Of a stretch of 64,000 bases of DNA, positions 34,972-44,929 are shown piece after piece. Both the position numbers and the translations under genes were made by a program. Each line of letters begins with the position of its first letter. Within the stretch, counting starts at the first letter, position 1. Under the pieces are notes generated by a model that was given only the letters and a program-made list of their open reading frames with translations, searched no databases and had not been told where the DNA came from. Source of the stretch: Microcebus murinus (Eukaryota; Chordata; Mammalia; Primates; Cheirogaleidae); assembly GCF_040939455.1 (NCBI RefSeq), contig NC_134116.1, positions 43,725,400-43,789,399 of the forward strand. Direction: 5' to 3'.

Positions 34972-36916
34972 CAGGATATTATGCTGGTACAAACATTTTG
35001 GTTTTTTCATGTGTTTTGCTTTTTCTTCTTCTCCCTAAGGGATACCTACAATTCATATATTGGTTAGCTTCACATAGTCCCATATTGTTCATTGTTCTTT
35101 CTTTCTTTCTTTATTTTTTTTTCTGCATCTTCCACTAACTGGATTAATATAAGAGCCTTATCTTCAAGCTCTGAGATTCTTTTTGCTTGGGCTAGGCTGT
35201 TGTTAAAGCTTTCAGATGTATTTTGAAATTCCATAAATGACTCTTTTATTTCTGTAAGTTCTGTTGTATCCTTTCTTATGTTCGGAGACTTCTGCATTTT
35301 TTTCATTGATGTCCTAGAATATTTTTTTGGCTACTTTGTTTTGGATTTCAACTTTCTGTTCCATTTCATTCATCTTATGTGGCATCCATTTTCTGAATCC
35401 TATTTCTGACATTTTGACTATTGCTTTTTGGTTGGGGTACATTGCTGTAGAGCCATTGTGATCTTCTGGGGAGTGTTGAGGTGGCTAGTTTTTTCTTATT
35501 GCCAGAGCTCTTTTGTGGGTTGCTTCTTACCTGAAACCTCTTCTCTCATATCAGTCCAGATAAGTTTGCAGCAAACCTGTTGTTCTTTCCTGGGAACTCT
35601 CGTACTTAGAAAGAAAAAGGAGAGATCCCTAGATGGTGCTTTTGTGATATACTCTGGAAGATTGACCCAGCAGGAGAGGAGTGAATGTACTGAGAGCCTA
35701 TAATGTAGTTTTTTTGTGTGTGTTGTACCTTTACACTGTGATTGTCACAGTTCAAGCCAATGCTATATGATGGGTTTTTCCACAGGCTGCTATTGGAAGT
35801 TCTGATGAGGGGTGGATGGGTCACTCTCCATGAGGCTGGTATTGTAGGAAATTGCTCTGCCTGAATCTCCCTGTGGCAGTGACAGTGGCAGCTGGGTGTG
35901 ACTATCTAGATAGTTGTCACGGGTCTCAGGGCTGGACATTTGCTCCAACCCTTTCCTGGTGCAGTACCAACTCAAGCATAGTGGATCCCTGGAGCAATGT
36001 GGAACTATAGGGGTCTTTCCCTCCTGGCAGCAGGTTGGGGCTTTGGTGTCAGGGTCATGGGTTTGAGTAGCAGTGCAAGAACTGTGGGGATAGAGCCATG
36101 GGGCCAGGTGGCAGTGAAAGAGCCTTAGAGGCAGGGCCACCGGATCGGATGGCAGCACAGTAACCATGGTTGAATGGCCATGGGGCTCAGCAGCAATGGC
36201 CATGGGAACTCAGGGATAGACCTGCGAGACCAGGTGGAAGCATCGGAGTCAAGAAGGTGGGGCCACTGAGACAGGCAGCTTGGGGCTCTTGTTCTGCCCA
36301 TGTCCCATGGAAGCAGACATCACAGGGCTTCTCTGGTGGCATCTGTGGCACTTATTCTACTCAAATCCCCTGTGGGGAGGAGGAGTGTTTGGCTCCTAGT
36401 CACTGGGCATGGGAGAGTGTCTGCTCTTCCGGCTCCCTCCCCAGCCTGGCTAAGCCCGGTATAGACCTGGCACTTGGGAACTAAGAGTTCAGAATGGAGT
36501 CACTTACAGTGACCTGGGAATGGAAACCATTGGGTCTCTGCTGTGCCCACTTTCAGGTACAATGTCACTGCAGAGAGTCCAAGCAGCTCCCTGATCATTC
36601 CAGAGGTCTGAGGTGGTGGTGAGGCCTCCCTCACAGTTCCAACCCATTCTGTGGGGGAAGCATAGATCCCCAAGTTTCTCTCTTCCTGTCCTTTACCAAA
36701 CGTGGATGCCTCCCCTATGTACTTTCTGATCTTGCCAAGCAGATCCTCAAATCACCTTCTTCTTCACTCTGAATGTCTTTTGTCATTTCTCCAATGATTC
36801 ATAATGCTGTCTTCAAGAAGGCCTATCTGTAGGTGGACGTCTACCTGCAATATTTGATCCTTCCTTGAGAGTGGCATGTATGGGCTGCTTCTAGTCCAAC
36901 ATCTTGCCTCTCCTCC
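34972..36916 (-). mobile_element. Antisense L1 ORF1 remnant plus 5' UTR (half-L1-like)
   Basis: Read on the minus strand, the right end (36916) begins with an L1 5' UTR start: ggaggagaggcaagatgttg then gactagaagcagcc. GC-richer UTR-like sequence follows down to about 35450. A coiled-coil ORF1 remnant lies at 35070-35306 (minus; EFQNTSESF and RISELEDKA are ORF1p-like). ORF2 is missing between this piece and the L1 3' end to its left; a T/ATT-rich run at 34951-34971 marks the join. This resembles a HAL1-type ORF1-only element or a separately inserted, 3'-shortened L1. Other ORFs in it (35790-36203, 36170-36484) are chance GC-rich frames. Confidence 0.68.
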
Positions 36917-36917
36917 T

Positions 36918-37174
36918 TGTAATATATTTTGAAGCCAGGTAGTCTGATGCCTCTAGCTTTGTTGTCTTTGCTCAGGATTGCTTTGGCATTTGGGGCTCTT
37001 TTTTGGTTCCATACAAATTTTAGGATTTTTCTTTCTATTTGTGTGAGGAGACATTGGTATTTTCATAGGAATTGCATTGAATCTGTAGATTGTTTTGGTC
37101 ACTATGGTCATTGTAACCATATTAATTCTTCCAATCCATGAACATGGCATATTTTTCCATTTATCTGTGTAACA
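36918..37174 (-). mobile_element. Antisense L1 ORF2 fragment
   Basis: The minus strand encodes a stretch of L1 reverse transcriptase C-terminal to the catalytic core: [16 protein letters not shown] and [12 protein letters not shown] are visible in the frame at 36953-37234. It may be the 5' part of the same antisense L1 whose 3' end lies at 27976-34956, with about 1 kb of ORF2 missing where the ORF1/5' UTR block now sits. Confidence 0.78.
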
Positions 37175-37242
37175 AGAAATATTTTTATGACATATATGGA
37201 CAAAGTACTTGTATCCTGAATATAAAATGAACAAAAATGACA

Positions 37243-37286
<44 letters not shown>

Positions 37287-37620
37287 AAATCTATACATAA
37301 AAGGGATATAAACTATATATAAATCTATACATAAAAGGGAGATGTGTGAAAAATGCTTGGGATGATTAGTGATTAACAAAAATTAAGGCTACATTGAGAT
37401 ACTCCTGTACACCAACTTCAATGGCTAATAATGAAATAACTGATAGTAGCAAGTGTTGGCAAAGAATTTTAACTTGAATACAGTGATATTAGGAATGGAA
37501 ATTGACACAGAAACTTTGGAGGGAAAATTTATTATGTAAATGTGCTTCCTGATATGAATATGCAACTTAGGGATTATCTTGCCCATAATTTTAGTACTAT
37601 TTTCATGACATATTCCAAAT
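37175..37620 (+). mobile_element. Old LINE-1 ORF2 fragment, right half of split host copy
   Basis: 'agaaatatttttatgacata', 'aaagtacttgtatcctgaat', 'caaaaattaaggctacattg' and 'tagtagcaagtgttggcaaa' follow L1M ORF2 in sense order. They resume where the fragment ending at 27975 stopped. The copy is interrupted internally by a (TA)n run. Confidence 0.75.
37247..37282. repeat. (TA)18 microsatellite
   Basis: An uninterrupted TA run, followed by a short duplication in which 'aaatctatacataaaaggga' occurs twice (about 37287 and 37320). It lies within the old L1 fragment. Confidence 0.95.
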
Positions 37621-38149
37621 TTAGAATATCAATTTCTTACCTGAATAGATAGTGATGAAATTAGCAAATATAAAAAATGGTATCATACTTTTTTTTCCTG
37701 AGCTGACTTTTGTGCATATGGGTGTAATGAGTGTGTGTAAGTGTATGTATGTTGTGTGTTTTCAATATATGTGAACTCTAAATAATTCAAATGGCCTCCA
37801 AACTCTTCTTCCCCTTGTAAGTATTTCCTTAACATTTAAAATTATATCTTGCCACATAACTGCCCTGGGTAAAAATGTGCTCTTTGTACATTGTCTACAG
37901 AATTAAGTCATTCAATTTATGCGACTCGTGGTCAGGGTGATCACAAGACCCAGCCTCCCTGAAGCAGTCTCAGTTTATGTCATTCCTTAACATAATTATT
38001 GATAACACTGTCCTTCTCTCTCATTGGTTTGGGTAATAAAGTGGATCACCCACATAGGAGTCATGAGACCAATCATATTTTTCTGTAATGTGACTCTCTT
38101 CATTTCATTCTGCCTCAATCCAGATATGCTGGAAACCTTACATGAAGAA
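37621..38149. other. Unrecognised AT-rich DNA
   Basis: No named feature. A TG-rich patch is present at about 37724-37760. Confidence 0.35.
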
Positions 38150-38510
38150 TGCTTTTTCTTCCTCATATGTCATTGTCCTTTTTGCCTCTGACCATAATTG
38201 CTTTTCTCCTTTCCCTCTGACTGAGATACTGATCCTTCATGGATGAGCATAAATATTTCTTTGTCAATGCTTTTATTCCTACTCATCTTGAGATGCTGCC
38301 CTTGATGTTAAAACTATTTTTCCGTTGTCCTTATTTCAGTACTCATAAGAATAGATTGTGCTTCTTCATCATGTACTTTTCTTACCTGTGAGATTGAATA
38401 CATGTCAAGGGCAAAGAGCATGACTTATTCTTCTTTGACTTTTTCTTAATGCCTATCACATTGCTGACACATAATAGCGTTCCATAAATATCTATTGAAT
38501 AATTAAATAC
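38150..38510 (+). mobile_element. L2 LINE 3' end
   Basis: The last 120 bp ('gtcaagggcaaagagcatga', 'tgctgacacataatagcgtt', 'aataaatatctattgaataa'-like) follow the L2 3' terminus. The pyrimidine-rich sequence upstream is compatible with L2 as well. Diverged and non-coding. Confidence 0.65.
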
Positions 38511-39839
38511 AATGACTTATTTGACTGCCTTGGCATTGTTTAACTATGTAACCATTTTTTGAAGCCTATAAGGAAAAAGGAATGAGAAAAGACACATTCA
38601 AGGTTTCTTACTAGCCCTTTAAGGGTACCAGAATACCATATATTAAATTATCTTGCTGAAATAAAGAGTCAATAGTTTTCAGAGCTCTGAGATAAATTTA
38701 GCATTATGCATTAGAGGAATCAGATCATAGATAACTTTTGAGAAGTTTCTCTTTGGGTTATGAAGGACAATTTTATGTAACAGAATATGCTTTAAAACAT
38801 TTTGAAAATCTATTGATTTTTTGTAAGCAAGTTAATAAAAATAATTTCTTTGGCTAAGATATAAAGTTTTAACATACTATAATGATGTGAAATGTGAAAT
38901 GTGAAATATATTTAAGGATACTGTGAATGATGCCAAGGTCATTGTATCAAAATATTTAAAGCTATATAAAGAAAATAAAATCATATGTAACATAGCTTGA
39001 TTATTATGGAGTAAAATTATTTAAAATTATAAAAGACCTGGAAGAGTAGAAAGGTGTACATTAAAGGTTTGAAAAGGATAGTCAATTTTATTTAGGTAAT
39101 TCTCTCATTTATTCATTAAATATATTTAAAAATATCTGCCGTTTTTCACAGAGTAAACATTGGTGATAGAGCATAAAAAGTCAGATATAAATTCTGCCCT
39201 TGTAAGGATAAAACTATATTAAGAAAATAAGCACATTTTTAAAAACCATGAAAGTACATTTCCAATGGGACAAGTAGATTTTGAATTGTGAAACTACTAT
39301 ATTCTTAAAAGGTAGTTTTACCTTAGAACATAAAACACAGAAACAAACACTAAAAATAATTTAGTAACTTCTTCACATTTTATAATTTTAAATAAATTGT
39401 CCAGATGTACAAAGTTCCTTGATGAAAACATGACAAACAGAGGCAGGATTTTTGTGGGTTTTGTTTGTCTGTTTTTTTCGAATTGATTTTTTTCCTAGTC
39501 AAAGGTATTTTCTAATCCTATAAATAAAATAGTATTTGCACATGACATTTGCTTTGCTAATCTATTATTTAAAATTTTCCTAGTGTTAGTGTGTACCTCA
39601 TACCAATCCATACCTTTTTATCAAAAATTTAATATTTTTCCCCCAAAATATGTACCCATTTTAAATGCTATGTCTTGAGAAATCTGACATTTGTCCTCGC
39701 TAACAACCAAGAAATATGAATTTCAACTTTAGTCTTCTCTACTACTCACCAACACTTGTTTATTTATTATGATAATAGGAAAAAAACTCATTGAACATAG
39801 TTTTTAAAACACCATTGTTTAAAAATAATTGAAAGGCAC
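38511..39839. other. AT-rich DNA with a probable L2 antisense fragment
   Basis: Three copies of gtgaaat lie at about 38887-38907. The piece at about 39095-39290 ('tcatttattcattaaatata', 'taaattctgcccttgtaagg') resembles the L2 3' end in reverse. Otherwise nothing is recognised. Confidence 0.45.
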
Positions 39840-40130
39840 ATACAATCTCCTTGAGCACAGATACATTCCCTCATTAACCTAGAGGACATCATGAGAGTGA
39901 AATAAGTCTGACACAGAAAAAAATATACTTGTGATGTCACTTATATTAAATATATGAAATCTAAAGCAGTTTGGTTGTTGACAGGAAAAGGAGAAAGGAG
40001 GAATGGGGAGGTCATGCTAAAAGTGAATAAAGTTTCAATTATGCAAAATAAATAAATTATGAATATCTATTGTACATCATGATTCCTAGACTTAACGACA
40101 CTGTATTACACAATTAGCTCTGCCTTAACA
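39840..40130 (+). mobile_element. Old LINE-1 3' region, left half of split copy
   Basis: 'cctagaggacatcatgagag', 'tggttgttgacaggaaaagg', 'taaagtttcaattatgcaaa' and 'cttaacgacactgtattaca' follow the L1 ORF2-end/3' UTR order of L1MA/L1MB-type elements. The copy breaks at about 40130 and continues at 40978. Confidence 0.75.
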
Positions 40131-40977
40131 TCACACATAAGTTCTTAAAATCTGCAACTTTAAGTAAAATGATATAGAATGAAACCAAATTTTACCATAG
40201 GCTAATTGCTATAAACAACAGTTAAGTTCCTACAGAATATTTCTGGATATAAAACATCACTAAACTACTAAATAAAGACCCCAAACATTTCTAATATTAA
40301 ACATTGAAATAAATGTGAGCTATACTTACATTTGAGAAAGATTAATAAAAACAAATCATTATTTACCAAAATTGTAGTGAATTAATGAGTGACAACAGTT
40401 ATGGTCGTGAATTATATCAAGGAATAAATGTTAGAAAAGGAAAAATTGTAAGAAGCACCTCTTACCACCAGGAAGCTCAAAAACAATCAGAAATATAGCA
40501 AGTTTGCTGAGCAGTCTAGTATTACATTGAATATTGTCATGCATTTGTATGATTATCATAGACTTTACAAATGTTTATTTTACAATAATTTGCATTCATT
40601 CATTCATTGATTTATTTTCCAACTTGCTTATTCCAGTTTAGGGTGTGGATGGCTGGAGTCTATTTTGGCAGCTCAGAGTAGAAAATAGGAACCAACCCTG
40701 GACAGGATGCCATCCCATGGCAGGACACACTCACAAACACACCTATACCCACACTTGGGACCATGCAGAAACACCAAATCACCTAACCTTCCATTCTTTG
40801 GAATGTGGGGAAAAAATGGAATACCTGAGAGAACCCACTCAGACACAGGGAAAACATGCAAACTTCACACGGACATGGCCCAAAAGAATTCGACTTTTTT
40901 CTCATCTACATTATATTGAAACAATGTTGAATGAAACAACATTATTCGAGGACCTGTTACATACAGGTCTTAGTAAA
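40131..40977 (+). mobile_element. Unnamed insertion with vertebrate-type interspersed repeat
   Basis: About 850 bp interrupt an otherwise contiguous L1 3' UTR. The right half (40590-40975) has (ATTC)n, 'aaccaaccctggacaggatg', 'gaacccactcagacacaggg', 'catgcaaacttcacacggac' and ends 'ttattcgaggacctgttaca'. I recognise this phrase order as a widespread vertebrate repeat but cannot name the family. The left half is AT-rich. The ends look DNA-transposon-like, with a weak possible 8-bp duplication (acacaatt/gtaaaatt). The 113-codon ORF at 40645-40986 is read-through of the repeat. Confidence 0.6.
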
Positions 40978-41215
40978 ATTTGCTAAAAGGTCATATCTTA
41001 TGTTAAGTGTTCTTACCACACATACATGCACAAAATAATAATGGTATTAATAATAAAGGGGGTAAGAGGAAACTTTGGGGAGTGATATGTTTATGGCATT
41101 CATGGAAGTGGCAATTTCACAGGTGTATAGTTAATCCCAAACTCACTGAGTTGTATACACCTAATATGTACAGCTTGTGACATGTCGATCATACCTCAAT
41201 TAAGTGGTTTAAAAA
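40978..41215 (+). mobile_element. Old LINE-1 3' end, right half of split copy
   Basis: 'tttgctaaaaggtcatatct', 'tatgttaagtgttcttacca', 'gtgatatgtttatggcattc', 'cctaatatgtacagcttgtg' and 'catacctcaattaagtggtt' complete the L1 3' UTR interrupted at 40130, ending in an A/T-rich tail. Confidence 0.8.
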
Positions 41216-41740
41216 ATTTACTCATTTAGAATGAATTCATATCACTTAGTTAATATTTGTAGCATATGCCTAGTTCAGTATTAAATATTAGGCATGTTTT
41301 CATGAAGAAATACATCTCCTGCCTCACTGGAGTTTATAGCTTAGTGGGGACAAATACTGTTATTTGATATGTATTCTTACAGTTTTTCTTTCAAACATAT
41401 TTTTCTTTTATGTTTAATTAAAATCATACCATATATAGAGTAATGAGACTTATTTTTATTAATATTATACTAGACAATAAATATCTTAATATGTGATTGT
41501 TGCATGATGAAATATTGCATTGGTTTTATATATTGACATATTTTAATTTTCATAACAAATAAAATAGTTGTTGATACTGACTATTATAAAACAAAGTTAT
41601 AATGGGCAATCCCCTTACATAAAATCTTTCACGGATCTCTGAACATTTTTTTTCTTTTTTTTAACATACATTTTATTTCTCTGGAATAAATGCTTAAAAG
41701 TAAAATTTCTGAATTGAATGGTAGTTGCATGTTTAGCTTT
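41216..41740. other. AT-rich DNA with possible L2 and L1M antisense remnants
   Basis: 41240-41360 ('ttaggcatgttttcatgaag', 'ctgcctcactggagtttata') resembles the L2 3' end in reverse. 41680-41740 ('attgaatggtagttgcatgt') resembles antisense L1M. Both calls are tentative. Confidence 0.4.
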
Positions 41741-42753
41741 TCTTTTTTATTATTTATTTTATTATTATCATTTTAAATTTCAGCATATTATGGGGGTACA
41801 AATGATTAGATTACATATATTGCCTTTGCTCTGCCTGAATCAGAACTTCAAGCTTTTCCATCCCCCAGATGGTGCACACTACACCCATCAGGTGTGAATA
41901 TACCCATCTCCTCCTCCCTCCTCCCCCTCTCACCTGCGCAACACCCGATGAATGTTACTATTATATGTACAAATAAGTGTTGATCAGTTAATCCCAATTT
42001 GATGGTGAGTACATGTGGTGCTTGTTTTTCCATTTTCATGATACTTCACTTAGTAGAATGGGCTCCAGTTCTATCCAGAATAAGACAAGAGGTCCAAGAT
42101 CACCATTGTTTTTGTGGCTGAGTAGAACTTCATGGCACACATATACCACATTTTATTAATCCACTCATGTATTGATGAACACTTGGATTGTTTCCACACC
42201 TTTGCAATTGTGAATTGTGGTGCTATACACATTCCAGTGCAAATGTATTTTTTACAGAATGTCTTTTTTTGCTTTGGGAGATGCTCAGTAATGGGACTGA
42301 TGGATCAACTGATAGTTCTACCTGTAGCTCTTAGAGGTATTTCCATATTACCTTCTAGAGAGGTAGTACTAGTTTTCAGTCCCACCAGCAATGTATGAGT
42401 GTCCCTACATCTCTGCATCCACACCAACATTTATTGTTTTGGGACTTTTTGATAAAAGCCATTTTCACTGGAGTTAAGTGATATCTCATGGTGGTTTTGA
42501 TTTGAATTTCCCTGATGATTAGAGATGTTGAGTCAAGGAAACTATCAGGAGAGCAGACAGATAACCTACAGAATGGGAGAAAATATTTACATGCTACACA
42601 TCTGATAAAGAGCTGATAACTACAATCTATATAGAACTCAGGAAAATCAGCAAGAAAAAAAAATCAAACCCCATTAAAAAGTGGCCAAAGAACATGAACA
42701 GAAAATATTCAAAAGAAGACAGACTAGTGGCCAACAAACATGAAAAAATGCTC
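41741..42753 (-). mobile_element. 5'-inverted (twin-primed) L1 copy
   Basis: 41781-42532 is the reverse complement of an L1 3' UTR and ORF2 end, preceded on the left by T-rich sequence (its tail). It stops at gagatgttgag. From 42533 to 42753 the next part of ORF2 appears in the opposite orientation ('cagataacctacagaatggg' ... 'aacatgaaaaaatgctc'). In an intact L1 these two break ends are adjacent (compare 33612-33640), so this is a classic 5' inversion. The codon that is TAA in the full-length copy is CAA here. The copy is dead. Confidence 0.88.
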
Positions 42754-43568
42754 TGAAAATTTCTTCAAGAGAAATTTTTCTTTGCCATACTTAAAAAGGC
42801 TGCTTACGTGATTGTCAAAATCTTTTGGGCATTTTAAACCAGCTCAGTAATCATCATACTTTTTTTTTACTTAGTTCTCACTTTTATTCATTTTTAATGG
42901 CTATTTCAGAACTTTTCTGCAATCCCCAAACTGCAACTAAATTATGTCTTGCTTTACACACAAAACAGAAGCAATTGGTTAAGAACTCATTCAACCTCCC
43001 ACCAATTTCTCAACCAAACAGTAACATTGCGATATGGGCATGTATATTTTTAGAATTCCCTCCTTTTACAATCTAAAGGCTGATTTGGCTTACTTCTAAG
43101 ACTAGTAGTTCCAATATCCAAGACTCTATTACATTAGGCCTTTCAAATGTACAAACGTCTGTTTATTATTCCTGATCTCTCCTTTTTTAATTTCCTACTT
43201 TCTGGTGGATTACTCTTATAAGATATCTTCCTTCTCTCTCATAGCCAATCTTCCTCAGGTGTTGTCTAAACCCAATTCTCTCCTTAATCAACTCTTCAAA
43301 CTACTGCAAATTGGCTTTCACTTGCACAATACTCAGAAACTCTTCTTGCAAATTTACCTACCAGCTCTGTCTCGCTAAAAAATAATAGGAACATGCATTC
43401 TTTATCTCATGGTGGGGTCATTCATAATAATTTTCAAAGTAATCAGCACCATAAACTTTGGAATTAGTACTAAGGATTTAAAAAATATGATATAAGTAAA
43501 CACTTTAGAGGTAATATCCAGGTTTTAAAGAAATAAACTATTAAACCAAAAAAAATATTGGAGAGATC
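42754..43568. other. Unrecognised non-coding DNA
   Basis: No repeat or gene recognised; the 83-codon ORF at 42825-43076 lacks any family feature. Confidence 0.35.
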
Positions 43569-44185
43569 AAAAATAAAAAGATACATATACCACATTTTGT
43601 CAATCCACTCATCAATTCATAGGCACTTGGGTTGATTCTACATCTTTGCAATTGTGAATTGTGCTGCCATAAACATTCAAGTATAGGTGTCTTTTTCATA
43701 AAATGACTTCTTTTTCCTTGGGTACATACACAGTAGTGGTATTGCTGGATCAAATGGTAGGTCTACGGTTAGTTCTTTGAGGAATCTCCATATTGTTTTC
43801 CATAGAGGATGTGCTAATTTGCAGTCCCACCAACAGTGTATAAGTGTTCCTTTCTCTCTGCATTCCCACCAGCATCCAATTTAGATGGAACTGGAGACTA
43901 TGATCCCAGGTGAAGTATCTAAAGAATGGAAAAACACACACTAAATGTATTTGCTATTAAATTGGAGCTAACTGATGAGTACACATCAGTAAATCTCAAA
44001 GGAAATCAAAGCAGAGGGCAGGAAGGAGGAGGGGATAGGTGAAAACCTACCTATGGGGTACAAAGAACAGTCTCTGGGTAACCGGAACACTTTTAACCCT
44101 GACTTGAGAATTGCAAAAGTGATACATGTAACCAAAAACATTTGTATCACTGTAAAACTTTGAAATAAAAAAAATAAAAAGGTAC
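43569..44185 (+). mobile_element. 5'-inverted (twin-primed) L1 copy with target duplication
   Basis: 43585-43878 is antisense L1 ORF2 ('cttgggttgattctacatct', 'ttgctggatcaaatggtagg'). It is joined at about 43879 to sense ORF2 end and 3' UTR ('gatggaactggagactatga', 'aggtgaagtatctaaagaat', 'gatacatgtaaccaaaaaca') with an A-rich tail at 44164-44180. The flanks aaaaataaaaagatac (43569-43584) and aaaaataaaaaggtac (44170-44185) match at 15 of 16 positions, though they are A-rich. The 3' UTR differs from the young strepsirrhine-type copies, so this is an older subfamily. Confidence 0.85.
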
Positions 44186-44929
44186 TTCAATTTTTGAGAG
44201 TAAGAGCCAATATATTTTTCTCTCTTTTTTTGCTTTTCTTTTCTCTTTTTTTTTTTTTTTGGTATGACAATATATACCATGGCAGATCCAAGATAATAGT
44301 ATAAAAAATTAATGGATTCCTTTTTTTAGAATTAAGTAAAAATAAACTTAATTATACTGTAAATTTAGAATTACTCATGATCTTACAAAAAAATTTCCAA
44401 TATTTGTTTCCTTGTCAGTATAGTGACTTCAAGGAGCCTATTCTTTGAAATCATTATTTTCTACCCCTAGTGTGTAGTAATATTTCCACTAATATTTTGG
44501 TTTCTTATTAAATTATTCTCCATAGAGTATTACAGATTTTTAGAGAGTAGCTGAGCTTTAATATTTAGGGCAGAGAAAACCAACTGGAGCCATGAATGAT
44601 ATTCAAAAAAGTCATTATAATGTGAGCTATATAATAATCAAGTTTACTGATTTACACCAATCAGTGCCTGAATTCTTACAGTGGGTAGATAGAGGTGCTA
44701 ATCATATTTCATTAGAGTAATACCTGGAAACTTCAATTGAAAATATTTTTCTTAGTCTACTTGTTCTCTTATTCTCTTAAAATATCTCTTGCAGAATAAA
44801 AGTTTTAATAAAACACAATTTAGCATGGTTTTCTATTATGGAACTGCTTTTGGTGTCATGTCAGATTCTTTGCCTAACCTAGACCATGAAGATTTTCTTC
44901 TAAATTTTCTTTTGGGAGTATAAAACTTC
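44186..44929. other. Unrecognised AT-rich DNA with a poly(T) run
   Basis: A run of about 15 T at 44246-44260. No gene; the lysine-rich minus-strand ORF at 44047-44280 is an artefact of the T-run. Confidence 0.4.

Noticed and set aside
35790..36484. Overlapping ORFs of 137 and 104 codons
   Set aside because: They lie in the GC-rich 5' UTR of an old antisense L1; no conserved protein feature is seen.
40645..40986. 113-codon ORF as a novel gene
   Set aside because: It is an open frame through an interspersed repeat; the same phrases occur in many vertebrate repeats.
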